NCBI GenBank assembly: GCA_949358305.1
Contig: OX442320.1
Coordinates: 3,178,259-3,242,258 of the forward strand
Direction of reading: 5' to 3'
DNA: 64,000 nucleotides
DNA from: Strigamia acuminata
Taxonomy: Eukaryota > Arthropoda > Chilopoda > Geophilomorpha > Linotaeniidae
Position 1 is the stretch's first letter, and each line of letters opens with the position of its first letter. The notes beneath the pieces are model-generated. The model saw nothing but the letters and a program-made list of their open reading frames with translations, did no database searches and was not told the origin of the DNA. Position numbers and translations under genes: made by a program. This document shows positions 10,681 through 20,869 of the stretch, in pieces.

Positions 10681-12063
10681 TGCCTCAACTGTTCAAAAAT
10701 GAACTATAGAAGCAAGTACATGAACCAACTTTATTATTTGTACTACCCTTTTCAATGCATTTTTAAAACTAGATGTGACAAAAATATTTTTGTTGAATCC
10801 AGTTCCTTATTCTTCCATTCCCCACTTTGGCCCAACCTTTTTAAATATTGATTTTCCACAATTTTAAATTTTTTGTCCCCTAAATTCCACCGAGATTCAG
10901 TTCAATCACATTTTCCAACATACCAGACTTTGTTTGTCCGCTATTTTCTTTTATTATTTTTCTCTTTCTCCGTCTCCACTGCCGCTCCCCATGGCGTAGT
11001 TTCCTTGTCCTCCGCCAGGATGGGCTACGAACAGAGCGCTAAAAGCCACTCTGCCTACTCGGATGTCATTATGGCTCCCAATAGACCCATAAGTTGGAAC
11101 AAAAGCAGAAAATAAGAGACAGAAAGAACAGAAAAAATAAAAATAAAAAGTGTAACAACACGCATAAAAAAAAATAAATCGAATCAAAAATCTCTTAGAA
11201 CTCGGCTTTAAATTTAATTAATAAAAAAATAAAAAATAAAAAAAAGTTTTTAATTTTATTCTCGTTTTTTTTTTTAATTTTTTTTTGGAGTTTCTTTTGT
11301 TTTCGTTTGAACGGAAAGAAAAAGTCGATTAATCACTGACAGACGACGCGTTTATCGTTGATACACCGAGGGGAATAAACAAAAGTGAAATCGGATCAAT
11401 GGACATGATGCGGGGAGGATATCGGAATGGAGGAACTTGAACATGCGTGCGCAAATAGAACTTTTTTTTTTTATTTATTTTCTTTTTGATTGACGTTTCA
11501 CTCGTTTTGGCATTTGACAAGCAGAAAATATGAAACGACGCTACAGTTTTCTGTAATTATCGTTTCCTTCTCCTCTTTTTTTGTTATTTATTTCCAAATT
11601 CCACTTTCCTCGCGACTATTTCAATGGGAAATCGATGGAATGAATCCAATTTCGCCTTGTTTTTAAGTGGTTTTTGATAAAAAGATATAAAAGCTTGTGT
11701 TGTACTGTTTCGCAAACCAAAACAAAACCGCAACTCTCGCTATGCAAACTTTTCTTCACGGTTGTTCGAAACCGCCAACTCTGCTGCAAGTCTTAACTAA
11801 TTGCATTAATGAAAATATAAAACAGCAATATTCGATTGAAGCCACATTTTTGCTTTTCGTATAAAATATTTCAAAACATTCCATTTTTATTTCTTTTTTC
11901 TTCCATCTTTTCCATCTTTTTCCTTTTTTAAATTTCAAAACATCACACACAATCAAAATAAACAGATATTTCCATTTGATTTTTTATTTTTTAAACAAAT
12001 AAAGTAATAAAACAACAATGAAACAAAATCCATCTGGTCACAAGCATCCATCTTGAATTTTAA
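10681..12063. other. Noncoding stretch downstream of the LHFPL-like gene
   Basis: AT-rich with A/T homopolymers. Short frames near 10954-11115 overlap on both strands and match nothing I know. No gene is supported. Confidence 0.4.
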
Positions 12064-12069
12064 TTTATT
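12064..12069 (-). terminator. Candidate polyadenylation signal AATAAA for the LHFPL-like gene
   Basis: Minus-strand AATAAA lies about 86 bases past the stop codon of the last LHFPL-like exon. It is the best-placed canonical signal, with others possible further on. Confidence 0.45.
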
Positions 12070-12154
12070 CTAAAATAAATTAGACAATAAATGACATCAC
12101 AAATTGCATCATAAAAAAATGATATATATGTATATTTATATATATCTTATCAAC

Positions 12155-12399
12155 TCAAAAAATTGAGTATTGCTTTATCCAATAATAACACGTAGATTCA
12201 TATTTCTTGTAAGTTGTAAGAAAGGCTAAAAGAGGGCAATAAACTGCCAGAATTGATGCCACAATTGCCATGGTGTAACTCCAACCCATTTGACACGAAC
12301 CGGAATGGTATGGAGACGAATCTTCCCCGCAGTGGCGACGCACGAATAGAGAGCCGAGACCCACCGGGAACAAAACCAGTCCCACGAGCAGCAGAATGA
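12155..12399 (-). CDS. LHFPL-type tetraspan protein, exon 3 (C-terminal)
   Basis: A TTTATTTCCAG acceptor precedes the exon. Its first two bases complete the codon begun by the last base of exon 2 (phase 1), and the frame ends at a TGA at 12155. It encodes residues 138-218: the end of the third membrane helix (VILLLVGLVLFPVG), the second extracellular loop with Cys161 and Cys173 in the LHFPL pattern CG...Y..G.C..GW.Y, the fourth helix (about 177-200) and a short cytoplasmic tail YKKYESTCYYWIKQYSIF. The CGED...AI...LLAF layout resembles the LHFPL3/4/5 group more than LHFPL2, but I do not assign a paralogue. Confidence 0.85.
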
Positions 12400-12864
12400 C
12401 TGGAAATAAAGAAATACAAAATATTTCAGTTGTGGACATCACATATGTCAACTGCAATTTGATAACAAATTTCCCAAAAAGGCGTAAATAAATCACCATG
12501 ACAACAGTTATATTCTAATTATCTGCTCTAAAGTCAAGTAAGTTTATTTCCTACTCTAAACATCTAGTGGTACGAAATAACAGAAATAACATTCGCTTAA
12601 ATTCCGTATTCGCTGAGATTTGAAATCTATACAAATCCACAGAAATCCGGTGACGATCAAGAAGATGCATCGGAGAATCGAATTTTTACAGTGTTTGTCA
12701 AATATGAATGAATTTAGTCAATTGCATTACAAACTGCATTATTTAATGTACAAATATCGCATTTTACCGATTAAGAGTCGCCCTTGAATTGTAGCTGCCC
12801 TCAAATAGTAGCCACGGCTAAGACACCAAAGAATATCGTATTTTTGCAATTTTACTTTTCTTAA

Positions 12865-13004
12865 CAGAATATGTTAGTACTCTGTTAGTACTTATTTGTA
12901 ATGCACAAATGGACATTTGTATCGATTTTGTGGCTTTTGTAGACCAATACAAATCTCCATTTGTACGTTACAGAGGAGTACTAACAGAGTACTAACATAT
13001 TCTG
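12865..13004. mobile_element. 140-bp palindromic MITE flanked by TTAA
   Basis: Two arms of about 58 bp (CAGAATATGTTAGTACTCTG...) are near-perfect inverted repeats around a short centre. TTAA occurs on each side (12861-12864, 13005-13008), the target duplication typical of piggyBac-type elements. A related half arm follows at about 13085-13140. Confidence 0.7.
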
Positions 13005-13140
13005 TTAATAAAACTGAAATTGGGTGAGTGCATTCCAGCATCAAGTTAGCAGCACATTGCTTAGAATTAGTTGCAAACCAATACAAATAATATTTTATAC
13101 GTTACAAATGAATACTAACTGAATACTAACAGAATCTGTA

Positions 13141-14221
13141 GAAAAAAAATGAAATTTGCAAAAGTGTGCTATAGGCACATTGGAAAACCATGGTTTATTC
13201 TAGTTCTAACAGAATATAAATTGCCCAACTTTGGTTACAAACAATACAAACCATGACTAACTCACTACAAATTTTTAAGCCATGTCTGCAACGATGTCCT
13301 GTCAACTACACGCACGTATCCATTTCATGTATTCACATTTCCCTCACTCTCCACGACATTTGTCGACAACTTCCTTATGTGACTACTGACAACATCTTTG
13401 TGTAAGTAAACATGCACAGCTAATATTTCTAAGTTTGCTGTCAACTTCACTTATTAATTTATCTTATTAGTACATAAAAAGTTGGTAATGCTGTAATTTT
13501 AATCAAGGATTAGTAAATTTGCTTATGTAATTGAGTGTGGGGACTAATAAAAGAAGATTGGATGAGAGAGAGAGAGAAATAACAGTGAATAGTATTTATA
13601 TTTGATGAAGGGTGTGGTGGACATCATTCATAATTCACAGAGAAGGACAATTATGTGCAGTCTATCCAGCATCATCCCACGGCAAGTGGTATTTATTGAT
13701 ATTTGGGCAAATTTTTATCCATTAATTATGTGAAATATAATTTAAATAAAACTTACTACTTAGTAGTAATTCATACAACTGTATAATGAATGTGGTAACA
13801 TTGTGTTGATGTGATGCCTATGATTGATTCTTCGTTTAGCCAGGTCAAAAAGGTTAATAAAGGACTTCACATTGCCTATTTAGGTGTAATTTGCAAATTA
13901 GGTTTAATGAATTGCTCTAATTAGGCATCACTTTAAATTGTCTCATTTTAAGTCCTTCAAATACTAGTTCTTTCATCATTAAGCTGCATTTTCATTCAAC
14001 CAGGCTTGTGATATGGACTGCAAGTGTACTGGCTCACTGGTTTTGAATTACCAGCTTTCGCTTCTGCTTAAAGAATGATCATGCAAGTGGATATAACTAA
14101 TAGGAAATAAATTATATATAGCAGTATGACACTAAGCCGCTAACCGAATGCCTTGATTCCGTCAGCGCAGCGAGCAGCCTCGTTTTCGGTTTCTTCCATT
14201 TAGTGTCACACTTGGAATGTG
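13141..14221. other. Intron 2 sequence without recognised feature
   Basis: Unique AT-rich intronic DNA. A short (GA)n run lies near 13565. No transposon ends or exons are seen. Confidence 0.35.
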
Positions 14222-14222
14222 A

Positions 14223-14223
<1 letters not shown>

Positions 14224-14254
<31 letters not shown>

Positions 14255-14256
14255 AT
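14224..14256. repeat. (TAAA)n microsatellite
   Basis: About eight TAAA units follow ...CACACTTGGAATGTGAT. The (TAAA)n tail plus a small upstream palindrome resembles the LINE 3' ends seen near 46.4 and 46.8 kb, so it could be the 3' end of a plus-strand LINE relic. Confidence 0.6.
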
Positions 14257-14559
14257 TTATACATTTCTGATGTAACCGATTTTGCCCATATGAGGGCTAT
14301 ACTTAATAAAATAATTCCGTATTGAAATAACTGCAAGTAAAAAAATATCCCATTTTACAAAATTTTAAGCAAATGTCAATACAATAAAATAACATTAAAA
14401 TATTGTTCCAAAAGGAACACAGCATTGTAATTTCATAATTCATCAATTTGACATGTTTTCCACTTCTTAAAATAAAATAACTTAGAGAGAAAACTTACAG
14501 AAATATCTTTTTTTCGTAAATAAGCTTAATTTAAGCCAGAAAGACTTGAGGGCTTAAGT

Positions 14560-15230
14560 TTTTAATTTTAATATCGAATTGACTGCAGATGTGCAAAGGT
14601 AGGGACTAAGCCATAGAGATTGCGCAAAGGAAGTTTTTAACTTAATAAACGGCAGGAAAAAATGAAGTTTTGAATCGGCAAATGAAATGCTGATTCGGGC
14701 TGCGCATAACGCAATTAGGTTTGCATTAAACGGAGCAAAGCCCGGCGCCCAATGTCTACCGGAAATTGAAGTTTGTATGAAACACGGCCGCCTGGCCAAT
14801 TAATAAATGCCAACACCTTGGCAGCAGATGAAGAGGGAGAATGGAAGCTCGCACTTGCACAAACAACAAGTGATGATGATGATGATGACAAATAAGCCCT
14901 AATTGCTCGTGTAAATAGTGCGCGCTCCGTTAATTTGACTCGTGTTGATGATTGCGCCACTGGTTTACTTTGTTCGCTTTCGCTGCACTGCAATTTCAAG
15001 TTTTAATTCAATTAAAAAAATTTATTCCACAACAAAATGCACAATTTTTCAACTTTTCTCCCCACAAATTGTCGTTCGTAGAGGGCGTATTCATGTTAAA
15101 AAGCAGTCCATTTCAAGTATCGAGTCAATCATAGCTTTTCATGAGCATCGGAGCGAAAGCACCCCTCGTGCTTCACTGCATTGCACGTGTATTTTTCCAA
15201 GCGAGTTCTTCATTCTTCGATAACAAAATG
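14560..15230. other. Unique, more complex intronic block
   Basis: Base composition is more balanced than in the surroundings, no tandem repeat or TIR is seen, and there is a (GAT)n run at about 14873-14888. Short frames on both strands match nothing I recognise. It may be a conserved noncoding element, but only comparison could show that. Confidence 0.3.
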
Positions 15231-15677
15231 GGGGAGGCAAATTTAGAAAGGCTTAATCTAATACTCTAAAACCGCATTTGTAGTTTTACAAACGATAAAT
15301 TCCTTGGGAACAACTTCTTGAATACACAAAACACAATTTTTCATTTTTCATCTTTTTTTCTTCTATTTTTTTGGGAACAAGTGCAGCAATCAGTCTCATC
15401 AGATCAAGCGTGAAAAGTGGGGGAAAGGAAAGAGAAGGGAAAAAAGAAAGAAAAAGAAAAAAGAGATGAATCATGAGTATTTCCTTTCATGTTAAATTGA
15501 AAGTTGAAACGTGTGACACGGTGGGAAAATTAAAAATAGAATTAAATAATTGAACAATTCAAATGTACAAAAACAGAAAATAAATTAAATTAAAGAGGAA
15601 CTGTTGGGATGAAGGGAGATTTTTCATATAAATTGCTACGAATACAATTAGCTGCCAGGTTTGCATGTACTGTAGTG

Positions 15678-15724
15678 AAAATTGGGAGTATTTAATCCTT
15701 TGACGATTAAATACCCCCAATTTT
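15678..15724. repeat. 20-bp-arm hairpin AAAATTGGGAGTATTTAATC
   Basis: Arms 15678-15697 and 15705-15724 are complementary with one mismatch and a 7-base loop. It lies just upstream of a MITE. Confidence 0.65.
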
Positions 15725-15760
15725 GTTTTTAGACGATAGGTAAGTTAAAAAAAGACTTTC

Positions 15761-16211
15761 GGTGCATTCAATCTTAAATGGATTTCCGAAAGCCTGATTT
15801 TCTTGATTTTCAGAAATCAAGAAAATTGATTTCAACTTTGAACGACCTTAAAATTTCCCAAAATCCGTTTAAAAACTTCCTGTTTACAAACGTGGCCAAA
15901 ATATTGCAATTTCCCCATGCCATTTAAACATGTGCGGCTGCATTCAAGAGCTCAAATGCGACCAAAATATAAAAATTTTCCCAATTGCAATTATAAAACT
16001 GCAAACAAAAATAACTGCTCTAATCGCTCTATGTGCAATTCAAGATGGCTGAAAATCAATTTAGAAATCAAGAAAAACAACCCTACACGTGGATTTTCCA
16101 AAATCGGATTTCGTTTCTATGACGTAAAAACCGTCACTTCCGGTCTGCCGAATTCAAGAAAATGAAGAAAAGCAGCAAAAGCAGCAAAATCCATTTAAGA
16201 TTGAACGCGCC
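15761..16211. mobile_element. MITE, GGTGCATTCAATCTTAAATGG family (copy 1)
   Basis: Left end GGTGCATTCAATCTTAAATGG and right end (reverse complement) GGCGCGTTCAATCTTAAATGG are terminal inverted repeats of about 25 bp. The interior is shared with the copy at 53896-54456, for example the words AACAAAAATAACTGCTCT and CGCTCTATGTGCAATTCAA. Confidence 0.75.
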
Positions 16212-16297
16212 CACTGAGAGTACCGCACCTGATTGGTATTTCGTAGAAAATTACAGTTAACCTTCCCATAGCCAAGCCTAATTTCTACCATTGCTAG

Positions 16298-16865
16298 GGT
16301 ACCCGTTCCAACGGCGAATCACCTAATGGCAAATTTTGAAAATTCGCCATTGGAAAGGTATTTTGACGTTCCAATGGCGAATTTGGGCAAATTCGCCATT
16401 GGAAACGTGTGTATTGAAATTCGCCATTGGAAAGGTATTTTGACGTTCCAATGGCGAATCTGGGCAAATTCGCCATTGGAAACGTGTGTATTGAAATTCG
16501 CCATTGGAAACGTTATTTGCGTTTCCAATGGCGAATCTGTGGGCGTCATCTACCGCAACTCCTAATTCCTAAGAAGGGCTAACAAGGGGGGGCTGCGCTC
16601 CCCCTTGACCCCCCGCAAACCTAACCTTACTGGGGTTTTGTTCCAAAACCATTTTTTTGCGTCGGCTTGTCGCGGCAGATTCATGTCGCGCTCCTGTGGC
16701 TAATTTCTACCAATTCGTCATTAGAAAGGTCCAAATATGTTCCCAATGGCGAATTGGGAGAAATTTGCCATTGGGACTGCTTTTGGACGGAATAAGGTCG
16801 AAATTCGCCATTCGTCCGAATGGCCAGATTCGCCCTTAGACGATTCACGGTTGGAACGGCACCCC
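16298..16865. mobile_element. Foldback element with repeated TTCGCCATTGGAA modules
   Basis: The 9-bp direct repeat CATTGCTAG flanks it (16289-16297, 16866-16874). Imperfect inverted ends contain CCGTTCCAAC. The interior alternates TTCGCCATTGGAA and its complement TTCCAATGGCGAA many times, with a 65-bp unit (GACGTTCCAATGGCGAAT...) in tandem, and a small GGGGGGCTGCGCTCCCCC hairpin near 16587. A 9-bp duplication suggests Mutator-like transposition, although hAT (8 bp) cannot be excluded. No coding region. Confidence 0.7.
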
Positions 16866-16911
16866 CATTGCTAGCTGTGGTCGGTCAAATCGGCCTTCTT
16901 TTAAAATGCTT

Positions 16912-17048
16912 CTGCGCATGTGCAGAATCTTTTTCTCCAGGTGCAATCGCATTTTTCCTGGCCTCAGCACATGTTTTAATGTGCTCAAACCAGAAAAAAT
17001 GCGATTGCACCTGGAGAAGTAAGATTGTGCACATGCGCAGAATCGTTT
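16912..17048. repeat. Long hairpin, arms about 63 bp, tiny loop
   Basis: The left arm from TTCTGCGCATGTGCAGAATC through CTCCAGGTGCAATCGCATTT is repeated as its complement on the right, with few mismatches, around the loop GTTTTA. It begins about 40 bp beyond the foldback element. It is probably a palindromic MITE; a hairpin RNA precursor is possible but unsupported. Confidence 0.7.
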
Positions 17049-17249
17049 CAATATACCGCCTAGTGCTAAAAAGTGGCAAAACAGTGTACGGCGCTCACGT
17101 AATGGTGTTTTATGTTGTAAATATTATTCTTATTATTTGTTTATCTTATTCCTAATCAAAATAATATTAGAGCTTAGTTATTATAAATTTAGAAAAAATA
17201 TTTTTGGAGGAATTAAAGCTGGTTCCCGAAATTAAATTTCAAGAAAAAA

Positions 17250-17420
17250 AGAGTTACAGTTAATTTACTACTTTTGTTATTTTTCTGACCCACCATGGCT
17301 ATGGAAAAGTTAATGGAAATATTTTTCTTAAAAATTTAAATCAAATTTGGATTTTTTTTAAACGTGTTAAATCAAAAGAAATCATGTTAAAACAGAATTG
17401 GATGTTTATGGTATATGGGT
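17250..17420 (+). repeat. Dispersed repeat, second copy at about 24000-24190 in inverse orientation
   Basis: Words such as GTGTTAAATCAAAAGAAA and TTTAAATCAAATTT recur as the reverse complement at about 24000-24190, in the same order. It is a transposable-element relic of unknown class, with no ends defined. Confidence 0.5.
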
Positions 17421-18301
17421 GAAGTCATTTGGGTGAAATAACACATCATACTGTGAAAGATAAAACCGAGTAGCATCCTTCCTACATCCTCTGCCATCCG
17501 GCGTCAACCTTACATTTATTCAAGAACACTACAAATTCTCTTGTGTGTGAAGCAATAGTGCTGTATTGTGAGTGTCTGTTGCCTGATTGGTTGGAATCAA
17601 GAAGCACAGCAAATGCTAAGCTGGAAAATCTACTTGGAATAAATTGAAGTGCTGAAGTTGCACTTCATTCGGCGACAACTCCGTTGGAGAGTAGAAGTTG
17701 CAGCCATATGAAATAAAAATAAAATTGAATGGAATCCAAGTCAAATTTCAAAGCTGGTAATGGTTTGTACACAACCCCATCCCAGCAATCAAATTTATAT
17801 CTTTTGGATTGCATTCAATTTTCTCAACTTCAGTTGTTTAAATCTAGCCAGTCAATAATGAATAAACAGTATTTTGCTTAGTCAACTGAAACTCACTTAA
17901 TCTACCCAAGTGAATATTAAAACTGACAACGTTGCAGTAAAAATTACAATTTTTGGCATTGTTGACATTCAGTGAGTTTGCCATGACTTCCAACTGAATT
18001 AGATGACAAGCCATGACAGCCACATTGGGACCACAAGCAACTTTGCAGACATCTGAATTACATATTTGTGCAACTCAATCTGAAAGCACAACAAATGTGC
18101 TGCCACCAAGACATGTAACTTCCAACACCATATTATCATGCAATCTGCTGCGTGCCAGTGAAAAGTGAGTTTTCCCAATAAATCCCCATTATAGAATTTG
18201 CTATAAATTTACATATACAAGTTACAGCCAGGTCAGTTTTTGTCAAAATTAAACAATAATATCTTTATATAGTTTTATATTGCTTGTGTAGCTTAAATGT
18301 A

Positions 18302-18795
18302 TTATCGAATAATATCGCTAGCAATACCGGTTAATATATCACTAGCAATACTGGTTAATATCGCTAGCAACACCGGTTAATATCGCTAGCAATACCGGTT
18401 AATATCGCTAGCAATACGGGTTAATATATCACTAGCAATACCGGTTAATATCGCTAGCAATACCGGTTAATATCGCTAGCAATACGGGTTAATATATCAC
18501 TAGCAATACCGGTTAATATCGCTAGCAATATCGGTTAATATTGCTAGCAATATCGGTTAATATCGCTAGCAATACGGGTTAATATATCACTAGCAATACC
18601 GGTTAATATCGCTAGCAATACCGGTTAATATCGCTAGCAATACGGGTTAATATATCACTAGCAATACCGGTTAATATCGCTAGCAATATCGGTTAATATT
18701 GCTAGCAATATCGGTTAATATCGCTAGCAATACCAGTTAAAATCGCTAGCAATACCGGTTAATATCGCTAGCAATATCGGTTAATATCGCTTCAT
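18302..18795. repeat. 22/24-bp minisatellite TATCGCTAGCAATACCGGTTAA with higher-order order
   Basis: About 21 units alternate a 22-bp form (ATATCGCTAGCAATACCGGTTA) and a 24-bp form containing TATATCACTAGC, arranged in a recurring block of about three units. This indicates amplification of multimers. It ends where a TA-flanked MITE begins. Confidence 0.88.
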
Positions 18796-18798
18796 TTA

Positions 18799-19636
18799 CC
18801 ATGTTTACATGTACTCACTTATCCAGATTAAGTAAAAATGCAAAATTTACTTTTCTGGAAAACTGATCATGTAAACAAATCAGTTTTCCAGAAAAGTCAA
18901 ACTTATCTGGATAACTAAAATCCACTTGTTTGAGCTAGATTTTGGGTGTTTTGCGCATTTCCATTTGCAATGTAAACACCCACTCATTACTTTTCTAGAA
19001 AAGCTGACGTCACAACAATGCTGTGACATGTTGTTTCTGCACAGTGCATTGTGGAAGATTAATGCGCAAGTTTACCGTATTACCTCACATAAAGCGGCAT
19101 GCCGTTTGGCATGGGTTTACCAAGTTTTAAAAATTGCGTGCAAAAAGTTTATACCGGCATGCCGGTATAAAGCGAGACATGCCGGTGTAAGTGAAAAAGC
19201 AGGCTTTTTGTTTTTTTTACTTTAAAGAGCCCGGATGAATAATTATGTTGGTTTTTGGGCCTAAAATTTAAGTTTTCCTTATTTTCAGTAGATTTTTACT
19301 AAAATCTGGGTAAATTTATAAAAATTTAAGGCAATTTCTTACATTTTGAAGATCTAAAAAGGATTTTATGCTTGTTTTGGCTGAATTCTCATTTAGAAAA
19401 ATTTGTACTCACTTACACCGGCATGCCGTTATAAACGAGGTTTATCGACATGCCGATATAACTCAAATTATACCGGCATGCGGCTTAATGTGAGGTAATA
19501 CGGTAACAGAAATTTAAAAACGTCTTATGACGTCACCTTTGTTAGAAAACTGATTCTTTGTAAACGCATGCAGTTTTCCACAAAAGTAATATTTGCATTT
19601 TCACTTATCTGGATAAGTGAGTACATGTAAACATGG
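18799..19636. mobile_element. 838-bp TIR element (CCATGTTTACATGTACTCAC ends), host of a nested MITE
   Basis: Both ends begin CCATGTTTACATGTACTCAC and continue as inverted repeats through TTATCCAGA and the GGAAAACTG region, about 90 bp. A TA dinucleotide sits on each side, which fits a Tc1/mariner-type or other TA-targeting transposase. A second element (19075-19503) has inserted in it. No transposase frame. Confidence 0.75.
19075..19503. mobile_element. Nested 429-bp MITE with CCGTATTACCTCACAT ends
   Basis: Ends CCGTATTACCTCACAT are inverted repeats flanked by TA. The subterminal regions carry several CCGGCATGCCG words, one a perfect 20-bp palindrome TATACCGGCATGCCGGTATA. It lies inside the 18799-19636 element, so it is younger. 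Confidence 0.75.
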
Positions 19637-19877
19637 TAACTGTTATAATATCAAATAACGAATTCTTGTACTTTGCACTTGTGCTTTGCCCAACGCTTCC
19701 TTAAAATTATTCAGCCTGAAATAAATTCACTAGTTGCTTCATCTTCACAAGTCTCAGTTATCACAGTTTTATAAAACAATATAGAAGAGTGCAGCAGATT
19801 GCAGGATAACGAGGTACTAGTACAACAAGAGCCTAGATTCATTTTAGCACCGGGTCGTTCCAGCAACAGAAGTGACT

Positions 19878-19899
19878 TTAACCTAACCTAACCTAACCT
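19878..19899. repeat. Short telomere-like (CCTAA)4 tract
   Basis: TTAACCTAACCTAACCTAAC contains four pentamers of the arthropod telomere type (TTAGG). Too short to show a fusion or healing event. Confidence 0.6.
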
Positions 19900-20059
19900 C
19901 ACCTGAAATAATCTAGGTGACTGCTAATGGATTTGTAAAACGTCTTCTTTCAATAAGGGATTTCATTAATGCTGGGTTCCACAATTTTAAGTCGGAGAAA
20001 ACATAAAATTAATATGATATAATACTATTCTATTTGACGTGAAATCTATCATTTGCAAG

Positions 20060-20475
20060 CAGGGAGTTATCCGATATTTTCTCCCACACAATCTGGATTG
20101 TCTTCCAAAGCTCCCCAGTTGTGTTGTACTGCTTTCCATTCTTATAAATTATTCGAACTAACTGCCCCCAAATATTCTCCACTGGATTTAGGTCAAGACT
20201 TTTGTCTGGTCAATCCACTACGCCAATTTTGCGCTGTTTAAATTAGGCTTGAGTGAGTTTGGATACAAGGCATTGTCTTTACTGCCTAACAACTTCCCAA
20301 AACATAAATGCTGATCTTCCATCACTTCCAAAGTAACTTGTGTTTTGATATAAATAATTCACAAAACGGAGAAAATTGTAATGGTAGTTGCAGTCATCTT
20401 GAAGATGACCGGCAACGGTTGAAAAGACCTTTGGAATACTAACATCGCATATTGTAAATGTCATTACAATTTTAA
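20060..20475 (-). pseudogene. Tc1/mariner transposase relic (C-terminal DDE part)
   Basis: On the minus strand I read SDGRSAFMFWEVV near 20294-20335, resembling the Tc1 G-rich MVWG region, and then, after stops and lost sequence, PDKSLDLNPVENIWGQL near 20145-20205, the hallmark SPDLNPIEN with the catalytic acidic residue, followed by GELWKTIQIVWEKI. In-frame stops (one just before PDK) and missing sequence show that it is dead. It lies within intron 2 of the LHFPL-like gene on the same strand. TIRs were not identified. Confidence 0.75.
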
Positions 20476-20794
20476 AAAAGTGATACGCATTTGTACATGG
20501 GTTGTTAATGGTTACATGACACTACATAAGTAGACTAAATAATCATTGGCGCCACTCATATGGCACTACAGAATACTAAATTGCCATACTGTAATGTATA
20601 CGCAACATTCAAACAAATACAACGGTAAGGAAACAATTTTGACAGATGATTTTAGGTGTGGTTGTCGATTTCGAATTTATGTCTTCTGGATTGGCAGGTA
20701 TTAATGTAGGACTTGTAAAAGTTGGCAATGACCACCTGTGTGTATTACATTTCTCAAATGCCTATCACTTTGATGTCTTTATAAAGAGAATTCT

Positions 20795-20865
20795 AACCAT
20801 CGAAGATGACCGGCAACCGTCGAAAGGTCTTTGGTGATGCTTATTGTAATTGTCATTTAAATCTG
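20795..20865. repeat. Direct duplicate of a segment at 20398-20475
   Basis: Both segments contain GAAGATGACCGGCAAC followed by GAAA(A/G)G(A/T)C(C/T)TTTGG and a TTGTAA(A/T)TGTCATT tail. They are about 400 bp apart in the same orientation, probably from a second copy of the same transposon relic. Confidence 0.55.
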
Positions 20866-20869
20866 TGAA

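Noticed and set aside
19878-19899. Chromosome-end or fusion telomere tract
   Set aside because: Only four pentamers; could arise by chance in repeat-rich DNA.
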